From Promicromonospora umidemergens (GTDB taxonomy: Bacteria; Actinomycetota; Actinomycetes; Actinomycetales; Cellulomonadaceae), in NCBI RefSeq assembly GCF_024171995.1, contig NZ_JAMTCT010000014.1, positions 62,001 to 126,000 of the forward strand: a DNA stretch of 64,000 nt. The letters are read 5' to 3'. Position numbers and translations under genes: made by a program. Shown here one piece after another: positions 1-9,470 of this stretch. The notes under the pieces are model-generated. The model worked only from the letters and a program-made list of their open reading frames with translations, did no database searches and was not told where the DNA came from. Within the stretch, counting starts at the first letter, position 1. Each line of letters starts with the position of its first letter.

Positions 1-66
1 GGGTCAACCCCGTGCAGGGCAACACACTTTCTGGGGGAACTCCCCGGAGCTCGTCGAGGAGGACGA

Positions 67-2370
67 ATGCTCGAAGACGGCATTGTTTTCGGCGCAGGCA
101 GCTACACCACCGTGGCGGTGATCGCCGTCATCGCGGTTGCCGCACTCGGGTGTGCGTTCGTGCTGCGTCGCCAGGTGCTCGCCGCACCCGATGGAACCGC
201 CAAGATGCAGGACATCGGCCGGGCCGTGCAGGAGGGGGCCTCTGCCTATCTGAAGCGACAGTTCCGCACGCTCATACTGTTCGCGGCTGTCGTGTTCGGG
301 CTGCTCTTCCTGTTGCCGGGCGACAGCGGCGTACGGATCGGCCGCTCCATCGCGTTCGTGTTCGGCGCCGGCTTCTCCGCGGCGATCGGCTACCTCGGCA
401 TGTGGCTCGCGGTGCGCGCGAACGTCCGCGTCGCCGCGGCCGCCACGCGTCCCGGCGGCCGGGCCGAGGGCGCCCGGATCGCGTTCCGCACCGGCGGCGT
501 CGTCGGCATGTCCGTGGTGGGCCTCGGTCTGCTCGGCGCCGCGCTCGTCGTGCTCGTGTACGACGTCGACGCGCCCGCCGTGCTCGAGGGCTTCGGCTTC
601 GGCGCCGCACTGCTCGCCATGTTCATGCGGGTCGGCGGTGGCATCTTCACCAAGGCCGCCGACGTCGGCGCCGACCTGGTCGGCAAGGTCGAGCAGGGCA
701 TCCCTGAGGACGACCCCCGCAACGCAGCGACCATCGCCGACAACGTGGGCGACAACGTCGGCGACTGCGCAGGCATGGCCGCCGACCTCTTCGAGTCCTA
801 CGCGGTGACCCTCGTGGCCGCCCTCATCCTGGGCAAGGCCGCCATGGGCGAGCAGGGCCTCGTGTTCCCCCTGATCGTCACCGCGATCGGGGCGTTCGTC
901 GCGCTGCTCGGCGTGTTCATCACCCGGATCCGCGGGAACGAGAGCGGCCTCGCCGCGATCAACCGCGGGTTCTACGTCTCCGCGGTCGTCGGTGCAGTGC
1001 TGGCCGGTATCGCTGCCTTCGCGTACCTGCCGTCCTCGTTCGACCAGGTGCCCGGTACCGCAGACCTCTCCGGAGTGACCGCCGACCCGCGCGTCGTGTC
1101 GGCGCTCGCCGTCCTCATCGGTGTGGTGCTCGCGGGCGTGATCCTCTGGGTGACCGGCTACTTCACCGGCACGGACAAGAAGCCGACGCTGCACGTGGCC
1201 GCGACCTCCCGGACGGGTGCGGCGACCGTCGTCCTCTCCGGTATCGGCGTGGGCTTCGAGTCCGCCGTGTACACGGCGGGCATCATCGCCGCCGCGATCT
1301 GCGGCGTCTTCCTGCTGGCCGGCGGGTCCGTCCCGCTCGCGCTGTTCCTCGTCGCCCTCGCGGGCTGCGGCCTGCTCACCACGGTCGGCGTCATCGTCGC
1401 CATGGACACGTTCGGCCCGGTCAGCGACAACGCCCAGGGCATCGCCGAGATGTCCGGCGACGTCGACGAGGAGGGCGCACAGATCCTCACCGACCTGGAC
1501 GCCGTCGGCAACACCACCAAGGCCATCACCAAGGGCATCGCGATCGCCACGGCGGTGCTCGCGGCGACCGCGCTGTTCGGCTCGTACGCCGACGCGGTCT
1601 CCCACGCGCTCGCGCAGGTGAGCAACGTGGGCACCGGTCTGGTGACCTCGATGCTCAGCTACGAGATCATCTCGCCGGTCACGCTCGTGGGCGTGATCCT
1701 CGGTGGCGCAACGGTGTTCCTGTTCTCCGGGCTCGCCGTCGACGCCGTGACGCGTGCCGCCGGCGCCATCGTGTTCGAGGTGCGCCGCCAGTTCCGCGAG
1801 CACCCGGGCATCATGACGTACCAGGAGCGCCCCGACTACGCCAGGGTCGTCGACATCTGCACCCGGGACTCGCTCCGCGAGCTCATCACGCCGGGGCTGC
1901 TCGCGGCGTTCGCCCCCATCGCGGTGGGCTTCGGGCTCGGGGTCGGGCCGCTGGCAGGGTTCCTGGCCGGTGCCATCGGGACGGGCGTGCTCATGGCGAT
2001 CTTCCTGGCCAACTCGGGCGGAGCCTGGGACAACGCGAAGAAGATCGTCGAGGACGGCAAGTACGGCGGCAAGGGCTCCGACGCGCACGCGGCGACGGTC
2101 ATCGGCGACACCGTGGGTGACCCGTTCAAGGACACCGCAGGCCCGGCGATCAACCCGCTGATCAAGGTGATGAACCTGGTGGCGCTGCTCATCGCCCCGG
2201 CGGTGGTGGCGATGAGCGTCCCTGCGGACGCCAACCACACGCTCCGGATCGGCATCGCCCTCGTGGCGGCGGCCGTTGCGTTCGGCGCTGTCGTCTGGTC
2301 CCGCATGCGGGCGTCCCGCGTCGACGCGGAGCAGCAGGCGGAGCAGGACCGCGCGGAAGCGGTCGTGTGA
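67..2370 (+). CDS. hppA: Membrane-bound proton-translocating pyrophosphatase (K+-independent type)
   Basis: Integral membrane pyrophosphatase of 767 residues that couples PPi hydrolysis to H+ export. The whole chain is a series of hydrophobic helices with the family's acidic substrate loops: DVGADLVGKVE with DDPRNAATIADNVGDNVGDCAG around residues 200-235, and the late DNAKKIVEDGK and GDTVGDPFKDTAGPA blocks. The sequence GNTTKA places Lys485 at the position that is Ala in K+-dependent enzymes, so the K+-independent class is predicted. The ATG start follows a strong GAGGAGG ribosome site. It appears monocistronic, closed by an 18-bp hairpin just after the stop. Family and length fit well; the ion specificity (H+ rather than Na+) is inferred from class knowledge. 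Confidence 0.96.
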   Translation: MLEDGIVFGAGSYTTVAVIAVIAVAALGCAFVLRRQVLAAPDGTAKMQDIGRAVQEGASAYLKRQFRTLILFAAVVFGLLFLLPGDSGVRIGRSIAFVFGAGFSAAIGYLGMWLAVRANVRVAAAATRPGGRAEGARIAFRTGGVVGMSVVGLGLLGAALVVLVYDVDAPAVLEGFGFGAALLAMFMRVGGGIFTKAADVGADLVGKVEQGIPEDDPRNAATIADNVGDNVGDCAGMAADLFESYAVTLVAALILGKAAMGEQGLVFPLIVTAIGAFVALLGVFITRIRGNESGLAAINRGFYVSAVVGAVLAGIAAFAYLPSSFDQVPGTADLSGVTADPRVVSALAVLIGVVLAGVILWVTGYFTGTDKKPTLHVAATSRTGAATVVLSGIGVGFESAVYTAGIIAAAICGVFLLAGGSVPLALFLVALAGCGLLTTVGVIVAMDTFGPVSDNAQGIAEMSGDVDEEGAQILTDLDAVGNTTKAITKGIAIATAVLAATALFGSYADAVSHALAQVSNVGTGLVTSMLSYEIISPVTLVGVILGGATVFLFSGLAVDAVTRAAGAIVFEVRRQFREHPGIMTYQERPDYARVVDICTRDSLRELITPGLLAAFAPIAVGFGLGVGPLAGFLAGAIGTGVLMAIFLANSGGAWDNAKKIVEDGKYGGKGSDAHAATVIGDTVGDPFKDTAGPAINPLIKVMNLVALLIAPAVVAMSVPADANHTLRIGIALVAAAVAFGAVVWSRMRASRVDAEQQAEQDRAEAVV

Positions 2371-2378
2371 GGTAGTCC

Positions 2379-2420
2379 CGCGCAGAGTCCGCCTCGCATG
2401 CTCGAGGCGGACTCTGCGCG
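2379..2420. terminator. Perfect 18-bp hairpin between convergent genes
   Basis: Arms 2379-2396 and 2403-2420 are exact reverse complements around a 6-nt loop. The hairpin lies between the stop of the pyrophosphatase and the stop of the convergent DinB gene, so it probably terminates both transcripts. There is no clear U-run, which is usual for actinomycete terminators. Confidence 0.8.
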
Positions 2421-2422
2421 GT

Positions 2423-3001
2423 TCACTGGCCCACTCGGCCGTCGATGCACTCCCGCAGCAGGTCGGCGTGGCCCACGTGGCGGGCGTACTCCTCGACCAT
2501 GTGGACCAGGACGTCGCGGACCGGGATCTCGTCGCTGCCGCGCAGGACCGTTCGGCCCAGCTCCTCCTCGGGCAGCTCCGCCAGCCACTGGTCGGCCGCC
2601 GTGACCTCACGCCGCCAGGTCGCCCAGGCCGCCTCGACGACGGCGGGGTCGGCCACCGCGCCGTCGAAGTCCGCGTCGGGGTTCTCCTCCGACTTGCCGA
2701 ACAGCTTGGGCGTGTCGGCCTGACCTCGCAGCACGCGCCGGAACCAGCTCTGCTCGACATGCGCGAGATGCCGCACCAGCCCGAGCAGCGACATGGTCGA
2801 CGGCGGCACCGACCGCCGCGCGAGCTGCTCGGCGTCGAGCCCGTCGCACTTCATCTCCAGCGTGATCCGGTAGTGCCTGAGGTAGTTCCAGAGGGTTTCC
2901 TTCTCTCCGACGGGCTTCGCCAGCGCTTCGCGCGGGTCGTGGTCAGGGTCCGTCCACATGTCGGGGTAGACGGTGGCCGAGGTCCAGCGTTCGGTGGTCA
3001 T
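2423..3001 (-). CDS. DinB/DUF664 family protein (mycothiol-dependent enzyme-like)
   Basis: A 192-residue soluble four-helix-bundle protein. Family metal-binding histidines are visible in HLAHVEQSWF near residue 85 and in EYARHVGHADLL near the C-terminus. DUF664 members in actinomycetes resemble the mycothiol-binding maleylpyruvate isomerase domain and probably act as thiol-dependent transferases, but no substrate can be read from sequence. The ATG beginning MTTERWTSATVY was chosen over an in-frame start 14 codons upstream because the longer N-terminus is Arg-rich and unlike the family. The gene is divergent from the secreted carboxypeptidase and convergent with hppA. Confidence 0.85.
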   Translation of the reverse strand: MTTERWTSATVYPDMWTDPDHDPREALAKPVGEKETLWNYLRHYRITLEMKCDGLDAEQLARRSVPPSTMSLLGLVRHLAHVEQSWFRRVLRGQADTPKLFGKSEENPDADFDGAVADPAVVEAAWATWRREVTAADQWLAELPEEELGRTVLRGSDEIPVRDVLVHMVEEYARHVGHADLLRECIDGRVGQ

Positions 3002-3160
3002 ACGCACAGTGCAACGCCTGGGAATCAGCCTGGTCAACGGCATTGCCCGCGGGTGTCGTCCGGCGGATCACCGGGGACCGGCCGTACAGTTTTCGGTTGG
3101 CCGTTCCCGTCTGCTCGGGCCTGGGCCAGAATTGGCCGACTTGCCCCCGTGGAGGCACCC

Positions 3161-5824
3161 TTGCTCGTCCGTACTCGTTCGCTCGCTGCCCTGACCGGCG
3201 CTGCGCTGACCGGCGTCGCGCTCGCCGCGGGCTCGCTGGCTGCGCCTGCCGTCGCGCAGCCCTCCGGTGCGCCCGTGGACGGGCGCACCGTCGCCGGGGT
3301 GGCGGCCGCCGACCTGGGACGGGGCGTCGAGGCCGACGTCCTGGCCGATCCGACGACAGGTGAACCGGACCACCCCGCCGACCCACCAGGGCCCCTGGCG
3401 CCGGGCGGGGGCACCGACCTGCACCTGCCGGCGTCGTATCCCCACCAGCCGGAGCTCCGTGTCTTCCCGCCGAACGACGCGGACGCCACCGAGCGGAACG
3501 GGACCATCAGCCATGCGGACCTGGCGCCGCGCCTGACGGAGCTGATGGAGCGGAGCGACCGGGTATCGACACAGGTGGTGGGGAAGTCGACAGAGGGGCG
3601 CGACCTGTACCTGGTCACCGTGACCGCGCCAGAGCGACGCTCGGAGACCGCCCGGCAGGCTGCGTGGCGCGAGGAGATCAAGGGCCACCCGGGCCGCGCC
3701 GCGCGCGACGACGACCTGCGGGCGGGTTACAAGGCGCCGATCTGGTTCAGCGCGAACATCCACGGCGACGAGTGGGAGGGCACCGACGCCGCCCTGCGGA
3801 TCATCACGCACCTGGCGAGCGCGGACGACGACGCCACGAGGCACCTGCTGGAGCAGCACCGGATCGTGTTCAGCCTCACGCTCAACCCCGACGGCCGGAC
3901 CCACGCGACCCGCTCGACGTCCCTCGGTCTGGACGCGAACCGCGACATGATCACGCTCGCCACGCCGGAGGCGCGCTCGTACGTGCGCACGGCGCGCGCG
4001 GTACAGCCGCTGTTCACGGCGGACTTCCACGGTTACACGGACGTGCTGCAGGTCGAGCCGGCCGGTCCGCCCCACGGCGAGAACTACGAGTACGACCTGT
4101 TCCTCCCGCACAGCTACGCGATCGCGCGGCAGGTGGAGGACGACGTCGTAGCGGCCGAGATCGACGGCAACACGTACTACGACCCGGACGGCGGTGGCGT
4201 GGTCGGGGAGAACACGGGGTTCATCAAGATCCCGTACCGGGACACACCGTCGGGCTGGGACGACTACCCGCCCGTCTTCACCGCCCAGTACGCGTCGCTC
4301 CACGGTGCGGTGACCAGCACGGTCGAGCTCCCGCTCGGCCCGACGGGCCGGACCACCACGCGGGCGGACGCCGCGGTCAACACCGAGGTCGCGGTCACGA
4401 CGATGACGTCGATGATCGACTACGTCCACACCAGGTCGGACGCGATGCTCGCCGACCAGATCGAGCTGTTCCGCCGAGGTGCCGCCGGCGCGCCCAAGGT
4501 GGCGCTGACCACTGAGAACGTCGACCAGGTGCCCGGTCCTGACGAGTGGAAGCAGCTCTGGGACGCCGCCGACGACCAGGAAGCGGTGCGTCTTCCTCGT
4601 GCGTACGTGCTCCCGGTCGGCCCCGGTCAGCGGTCGGCGAGCGATGCCGAGGACCTGGTGGACGCGCTGCTGTTCCACGGCATCGAGGTGGAGCGGCTGG
4701 CGGCGCCCGCGCAGGCCGGTGGCACCAGCTACCCGGCAGGTTCCTACGTGGTCGACCTGCACCAGCCCCTGCGTGGGCTGGCGAGCTCGCTGCTCGCCCT
4801 CGGCTCGGACATCTCGGGGAAGGTCCCCGTCATGTACGACATCGCGGCGTGGTCGCCCGCCTACCTCTGGGGCGCGACGGTGGACCGGGTGGGCAGCACC
4901 ACGGACGGCCCGATCGGCCGGACGTCCCCGGTGCGCGGTGCCGGTCCGCGCGGGAGCGTCCCGCCCGGGGCTCGGTACGCCGCCTTCGACGTGGCCGGCG
5001 TCAGGGACCACCGGGCTCTGAACGACCTCCTTGGGCAGGGCGTGGCGGTGCGGTTGACGGCGGACGGGCGTGCCGTCGTCGGGCCGCGCGGGCTGCGGGC
5101 GGCCCGCGAAGCGGCCGACAGGTACCGCCTCGTCTTCGCGACCGCCTCGCGCGCCGAGTACGTAGCTGCAGAGCGGGCCGAGGACCTGACCGTCGCGTAC
5201 GCAGGCAACCAGGACGACCGGCTGTCGCTCCTGGAGCTCGGGTTCGACGACCTGCTACCTGTCTCCGCGGCGGGGATCGAAGAGGCCGCCGCCACCGGTG
5301 GCGCTACCGGACTGGACGACGCCGACGTGCTGTGGGTCGGCTCCTCCCTGGACCTGCCACCGGGCTCTGCGGGCCACGACCGCGTCCGGTCCTGGCTGCG
5401 CGACGGCGGCGCCATCGTCGGGAGCGGCGCCGGTGCGTTCGCGGCAGCTGCGGCGTACGGGCTGGTCAGCGGCAGTGCGGTGACGGGCGACCCGGCCGCC
5501 AACGGCATCATCGCCACCGGCACCCCGGGTGAGGTGCTGGACGACCACGCGCAGGACCACGGCTTCGTCTACCCGGCCGTCTGGTTCGCGGACCTGGGCG
5601 CTGGCACGGCCACCGAGCTGACCTACGGCAGCTTCCTGGCCGGTCACTGGCCCCGGCCGGGCGTCGCGGACGGGCAGCGCGCCGCCGTCGGGCAGGCTGC
5701 CGCCGTATCCGGCAGAAGAGGACAGGCGCGGGCGTTCGTGTTCGGCACCTCGGTGTTCTTCCGTACCCATCCTCGGGGTGGCCTGAGCCAGGCGGCGACG
5801 GCCATCCACTGGGCGGCACCCTGA
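3161..5824 (+). CDS. Secreted M14-family zinc carboxypeptidase
   Basis: An 887-residue exported metallopeptidase. It begins with an Arg-containing n-region and an Ala/Leu-rich signal peptide ending near APAVAQPS. The peptidase domain has the zinc ligands of the HxxE type in NIHGDEWEG, a third His in TADFHGYTD, and a likely catalytic Glu in TSTVELPLGP. The roughly 450-residue C-terminal part resembles a glutamine-amidotransferase-like fold and has no identifiable active site. The start is a TTG five bases after GGAGG; the open frame extends much further upstream, but that part is not protein-like. Probable role is extracellular peptide or cell-wall peptide trimming. It appears to be transcribed alone, divergent from the DinB gene. 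Confidence 0.9.
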   Translation: MLVRTRSLAALTGAALTGVALAAGSLAAPAVAQPSGAPVDGRTVAGVAAADLGRGVEADVLADPTTGEPDHPADPPGPLAPGGGTDLHLPASYPHQPELRVFPPNDADATERNGTISHADLAPRLTELMERSDRVSTQVVGKSTEGRDLYLVTVTAPERRSETARQAAWREEIKGHPGRAARDDDLRAGYKAPIWFSANIHGDEWEGTDAALRIITHLASADDDATRHLLEQHRIVFSLTLNPDGRTHATRSTSLGLDANRDMITLATPEARSYVRTARAVQPLFTADFHGYTDVLQVEPAGPPHGENYEYDLFLPHSYAIARQVEDDVVAAEIDGNTYYDPDGGGVVGENTGFIKIPYRDTPSGWDDYPPVFTAQYASLHGAVTSTVELPLGPTGRTTTRADAAVNTEVAVTTMTSMIDYVHTRSDAMLADQIELFRRGAAGAPKVALTTENVDQVPGPDEWKQLWDAADDQEAVRLPRAYVLPVGPGQRSASDAEDLVDALLFHGIEVERLAAPAQAGGTSYPAGSYVVDLHQPLRGLASSLLALGSDISGKVPVMYDIAAWSPAYLWGATVDRVGSTTDGPIGRTSPVRGAGPRGSVPPGARYAAFDVAGVRDHRALNDLLGQGVAVRLTADGRAVVGPRGLRAAREAADRYRLVFATASRAEYVAAERAEDLTVAYAGNQDDRLSLLELGFDDLLPVSAAGIEEAAATGGATGLDDADVLWVGSSLDLPPGSAGHDRVRSWLRDGGAIVGSGAGAFAAAAAYGLVSGSAVTGDPAANGIIATGTPGEVLDDHAQDHGFVYPAVWFADLGAGTATELTYGSFLAGHWPRPGVADGQRAAVGQAAAVSGRRGQARAFVFGTSVFFRTHPRGGLSQAATAIHWAAP

Positions 5825-6002
5825 CCTTGGCGGAGGTCGCGAGGCTGCGTCGTCCAGCATCACCAGGGGTCTGTGGAAAACCGGGTGCGAGCGCTATCGT
5901 CTGCGGTGTTGTGCTCCCGAACACCCCGCGGTCCGCGGGCGCCGACGAGAGCCCCGACGCAGGAGCCCCCCTCGTGGGAGACCCGGAGCAGGAGAAGGTC
6001 CC

Positions 6003-7739
6003 GTGAGTGCCGACATCGACCCGACCGAGGCCATCCCTCAGGTCACGGCCGAGATGATCGCGAAGGCGCCGGCCCAGCCGGCGGCGCCGCGTGCCGCCGA
6101 ACCAGCATCTGTGCCGACATCTGGGGTGCGCCGGCGGGAGGCCGGGTCCGCGGCGCCACCAGCCCCGCTTTCGGCGACGCGTCCGGACACGTCGGCCGCC
6201 GGGTCCGCGCAGTCCTTGTCCACACCGCCGACCGGGCGCGGGACGTCCGCCGGTCCGGAGGCGCAAGCCCCGGAGAAGGCAGGCCGCCAGGTCGCCGAGC
6301 AGCCTGCCGCGCCGGACGCCGTGCTCCGAGAACGGTCGGGTGCGTCGGCCTTTGCCCCGTCGGAGCCGTACGGTGAGCGGCATGCCGCTGCCGGGCGCAT
6401 CGCTGCCGGGCACCTCTCCTCGCTCGTGCAGATCCCGACGGTGTCGTCGTGGGACCCGCAGCATCTCGACCACGAGGCGTTCGGAAGGCACCGGGCCGCG
6501 CTGGCGACGTTCTACCCCCGGGTGCACGCCCTGCAGAGCGAGCAGGCGGGCGATCACGGGCTGCTCTACCGGTGGCCGGGCCGGGGGCGGCAGGACGTGC
6601 TGCATCCCTTCCCTGTGGTCCTCATGGCGCACCAGGACGTGGCGCCGGTCCAGACAGCCGACTGGCCCGCCAACCCGTTCTCGGGTGAGATCCGGGACGG
6701 GGCGGTGCACGGTCGCGGCACGCTCGACGACAAGGGCGGGCTCGTCGCGGTGCTCGACGCCGTGGAGACGCTGCTCGGCGACGGCTTCGTGCCGGAGCGT
6801 GACATCTGGCTGTTCTTCGGCGCGGACGAGGAGGCGGCGGGCCAGTCCGCCACGATCGCCGTCCGGCGGCTGTACCAGCTGGGCGTGCGGCCCTGGCTCG
6901 TGATCGACGACGGCGGCGGCGTCGTGACCGACGCCTTTCCCGGCGTGGACCGCCAGACCGCCATGGTCGGCGTGGCAGAGAAGGGCCTGGTCGGGATCAA
7001 CTTGCGCACCTCGGACGTCGGCGGCCATGCCGCGACGCCCGGCAGGCAGCCCGCCACCGTACGGCTCGCCCGCGCGGTGACGCGCGTGAGCCGACGTCGG
7101 TACGCGCCGCAGGTCAACGCGCCGACGGTCGACATGCTGCAGCGGGTCGCTCCGAGCGCGGTCGGCGCCAAGGGGCTGGGCCTCAGGGTGGCCGCACGGC
7201 TTGCCTCCGGCCCGTTGCGCAAGGTCGCCTTCTGGCTGGTGGCCACGGGCGGTCCGGAGGCCTCGGCACTGGTCCGTACCACCGTGGCGGTCACCGAGCT
7301 CGAGGGCAGTGCGGGGCCGAACGTCGCGGCGTCGTCGGCCCGTGCTCGCCTGGACGCCCGGGTGGCGCTCGGGGAGACGGTGGACCGGACCGTGGCGCGG
7401 CTGCGCCGCGTCATCCGGGACAAGCAGGTCGAGATCGAGGTGGTGGAGCGGAGCGAGCCCAGCGAGGTCTCACCGACGGACAGCCAGCAGTTCGCGCTGC
7501 TCAGCGAGGCGATCGGTGCGTCATACCCGGACGCGGTGGTGGTTCCGTACGTGCTCCTCGCGGCCACCGACGCGCGTACCTTCACCCCCATCAGCGACCA
7601 CGTCTACCGGTTCAGCCCGTTTGCATTGTCGCGTGCGCAGCGGCAGTCGATTCACGGGGCCGGCGAGCAGCTGAGCGTCGATTCTCTGGGCCGCGGAGTG
7701 CATTTCTACCGTGAGGTGCTCCGCAAGATACCGGGCTGA
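6003..7739 (+). CDS. M20-family metallopeptidase (dipeptidase/deacylase-like)
   Basis: A 578-residue peptidase. The catalytic domain starts near residue 120 and shows the first metal His and Asp in LMAHQDVAPV, the bridging Asp in GRGTLDDKGG, and the double Glu in FFGADEEAAG. The dimerisation domain contains GGHAATPGRQPA. The first 115 or so residues are an unusual Ala/Pro/Glu-rich, apparently disordered extension with no signal peptide. The GTG start is preceded by GGAGCAGGAGAAGG. M20 enzymes are di-zinc amidohydrolases acting on peptides or acylated amino acids; the substrate here is unknown. It stands alone between the M14 gene and a small membrane protein. Confidence 0.92.
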   Translation: MSADIDPTEAIPQVTAEMIAKAPAQPAAPRAAEPASVPTSGVRRREAGSAAPPAPLSATRPDTSAAGSAQSLSTPPTGRGTSAGPEAQAPEKAGRQVAEQPAAPDAVLRERSGASAFAPSEPYGERHAAAGRIAAGHLSSLVQIPTVSSWDPQHLDHEAFGRHRAALATFYPRVHALQSEQAGDHGLLYRWPGRGRQDVLHPFPVVLMAHQDVAPVQTADWPANPFSGEIRDGAVHGRGTLDDKGGLVAVLDAVETLLGDGFVPERDIWLFFGADEEAAGQSATIAVRRLYQLGVRPWLVIDDGGGVVTDAFPGVDRQTAMVGVAEKGLVGINLRTSDVGGHAATPGRQPATVRLARAVTRVSRRRYAPQVNAPTVDMLQRVAPSAVGAKGLGLRVAARLASGPLRKVAFWLVATGGPEASALVRTTVAVTELEGSAGPNVAASSARARLDARVALGETVDRTVARLRRVIRDKQVEIEVVERSEPSEVSPTDSQQFALLSEAIGASYPDAVVVPYVLLAATDARTFTPISDHVYRFSPFALSRAQRQSIHGAGEQLSVDSLGRGVHFYREVLRKIPG

Positions 7740-7806
7740 CCTGCGCATTCAACAAATTGCCGAAATTGGACTAAGTTCTCCCTTTACATAGGTGAGGGAG
7801 ACGTCC

Positions 7807-8151
7807 ATGAGCAGCTCCGCCGTGCCGCCGGCTGTGCCGCCGGCTGTCCCGGGTGGCTCGCGCGCGCCCGTGAGCGTCAACGTCCACACCTACCCGGCGC
7901 AGCTGCAGTATCCGCCGCGGTCGTATCTCCTCTTCGCCGTTCTGGTGACCATCTTCTGCTTCTGGCCCACCGGAATCGTCGCCCTCGTGAACGCGCTGCG
8001 TGTCAATCATCTGTGGAAGTCACAGGAGCACGACAAGGCCCGGAAAGCATCACGCCGCGCGCGCGACTGGGGACTGGTGTCGCTGGTCATCGGAATCGTC
8101 GTGGTCGTGATCGTGGTGTTCTGGGCGAGCATCACCTACCTGAACGGGTAG
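7807..8151 (+). CDS. CD225/dispanin-family small membrane protein
   Basis: A 114-residue protein with a Pro/Ala/Val-rich N-terminal tail and two membrane helices, roughly residues 37-58 and 83-107. The first helix and following loop (FCFWPTGIVALVNALRVNHLW) match the CD225/dispanin pattern, in which a helix ends in a P-x-G-x-x-A motif followed by a basic loop. ATG 7807 is preferred to an upstream start because GTGAGGGAG lies directly before it. Bacterial members are common in actinomycetes and usually uncharacterised; a membrane-organising role is only a guess. Confidence 0.82.
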   Translation: MSSSAVPPAVPPAVPGGSRAPVSVNVHTYPAQLQYPPRSYLLFAVLVTIFCFWPTGIVALVNALRVNHLWKSQEHDKARKASRRARDWGLVSLVIGIVVVVIVVFWASITYLNG

Positions 8152-8230
8152 CAACTTCACCCCCTGTTCCCCACGTATCACACGACTGCCCCTCCTGCCC
8201 CGGTGGGACTTGCGGGTAAAGTTCGCGGCT

Positions 8231-9427
8231 ATGAGTGCGACACGGCGCAAGGGCTCGCGGGACGGTCGCGCTGCGTCTCGCGCCGGAGGTCCCCCCGCAA
8301 CCAATGCGCTCACTTGGGCGGAGAGCCTCGCGGCAGGGGAAGCCGCGCCGGGTGCCAGCGCTCTCGAGTGGGCCGAGGGCCTCACGGAGAACGAGCCGGC
8401 ACCCAGTCCCTGGGGCAGCGGCGCGGCCGCAGCCCCCGCGGATCCCGCCCCGGCCGACGGGACGGGCGGCTCTCCCTGGGGAGCCGTGCCGGCGCCCGCC
8501 GTGCCGGACGGCGAGAGCGACGGCGACGCCAACCCGTGGGGCTCCGTGGCGGCCGCCGAGCCCGCCGTGACCCGTGGCCGCGGCAAGAACGCGGGCGGCA
8601 AGAGTGGCAAGGGCAGCAAGTCGAGGTCCAAGGGCAAGGGCGCCAAGGCCGCCGCGTCGGGCGTGCCGAAGAGCGAGCCCGCGCCGACACCGGCGGGCGG
8701 CTTTCCGCTCAACGCGGGTCCGGTGGCCGACGACGTCGACGTCCCACCCGCGCAGCTGCCCGCAGCCGTCCCGTCCGAGCCCGTGCCCGTGCCCATGCCG
8801 GACGACGCCTCGCTCGCCGTACCCGACGGGCCGGGCGGGCCGGACGGGTCCGCCCTGCCGAGCAAGTCCGAGTCCAGGAAGACTGGCAAGAAGCGCGGGA
8901 AGGGCCGTATCCCCGGTCCCAGCACCGCGCAGCAGAAGCGGATCAGGAAGACGCTCCGCCGGGGCCTGCCCAAGGTGCTCGACCAGCCGCTGGTACTCGT
9001 GCTGGCCGGCGTGACCGCTGCGGCGCTGGGCCTCGGTACGGGCTGGGGGACGACCTTCTTTCAGGGCGAGGACGTCATCTCGGACGCGGACGCCGCATCG
9101 TGCGCACAGACGCAGATGGCGTGGACGCAGGCCGCCAACGCGCAGTCGGCGATGGTCGAGGACCAGCCAGAGACGCTGCGCAAGGGGTTCATCAATGCCC
9201 GCAACGCGCTGGAGGGCGTGACGCCGCCCGAGGCCATCGCGAAGGACTGGGCAGTCGCCTTCACCTATTACTCGACGGTCGCCAACAACATCGAGAAGGT
9301 GAAGGCGAACGACGGCCCGGCGGTGAGCTCCGCCGTCGGCGGCGCACAGGAGGAGCTCGACACCGAGGCGATGGTCGAGTCCTCCCAGCGCGTGCAGGAG
9401 TACGTGGCGTCCAACTGCCGCAGCTAG
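8231..9427 (+). CDS. Ala/Pro/Gly-rich protein with one membrane helix, unknown function
   Basis: A 398-residue protein I do not recognise. The N-terminal 240 residues are low-complexity and contain imperfect internal repeats: WAESLAAGE and WAEGLTENE, then PSPWGSG, GSPWGAV and NPWGSV. A basic Lys/Gly stretch (GKSGKGSKSRSKGKGAKA) and a second basic patch precede a single helix near residues 260-283. The remaining 115 residues form an extracellular, largely helical domain with one Cys near its start and one at the end. The layout suggests a type II membrane protein with a disordered cytoplasmic tail. No strong ribosome site is seen, so ATG 8231 is somewhat uncertain. Confidence 0.7.
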   Translation: MSATRRKGSRDGRAASRAGGPPATNALTWAESLAAGEAAPGASALEWAEGLTENEPAPSPWGSGAAAAPADPAPADGTGGSPWGAVPAPAVPDGESDGDANPWGSVAAAEPAVTRGRGKNAGGKSGKGSKSRSKGKGAKAAASGVPKSEPAPTPAGGFPLNAGPVADDVDVPPAQLPAAVPSEPVPVPMPDDASLAVPDGPGGPDGSALPSKSESRKTGKKRGKGRIPGPSTAQQKRIRKTLRRGLPKVLDQPLVLVLAGVTAAALGLGTGWGTTFFQGEDVISDADAASCAQTQMAWTQAANAQSAMVEDQPETLRKGFINARNALEGVTPPEAIAKDWAVAFTYYSTVANNIEKVKANDGPAVSSAVGGAQEELDTEAMVESSQRVQEYVASNCRS

Positions 9428-9470
9428 CGCGCTCTGCTCGCGTGGTGGGGGCACGGGGTCTGCGTGCAGG

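Noticed and set aside
4-2760. Long minus-strand open frame over the pyrophosphatase gene
   Set aside because: It is antisense to a well-identified gene, is rich in Arg/His/Asp without domain pattern, and has no ribosome site. Such frames are expected in very GC-rich DNA.
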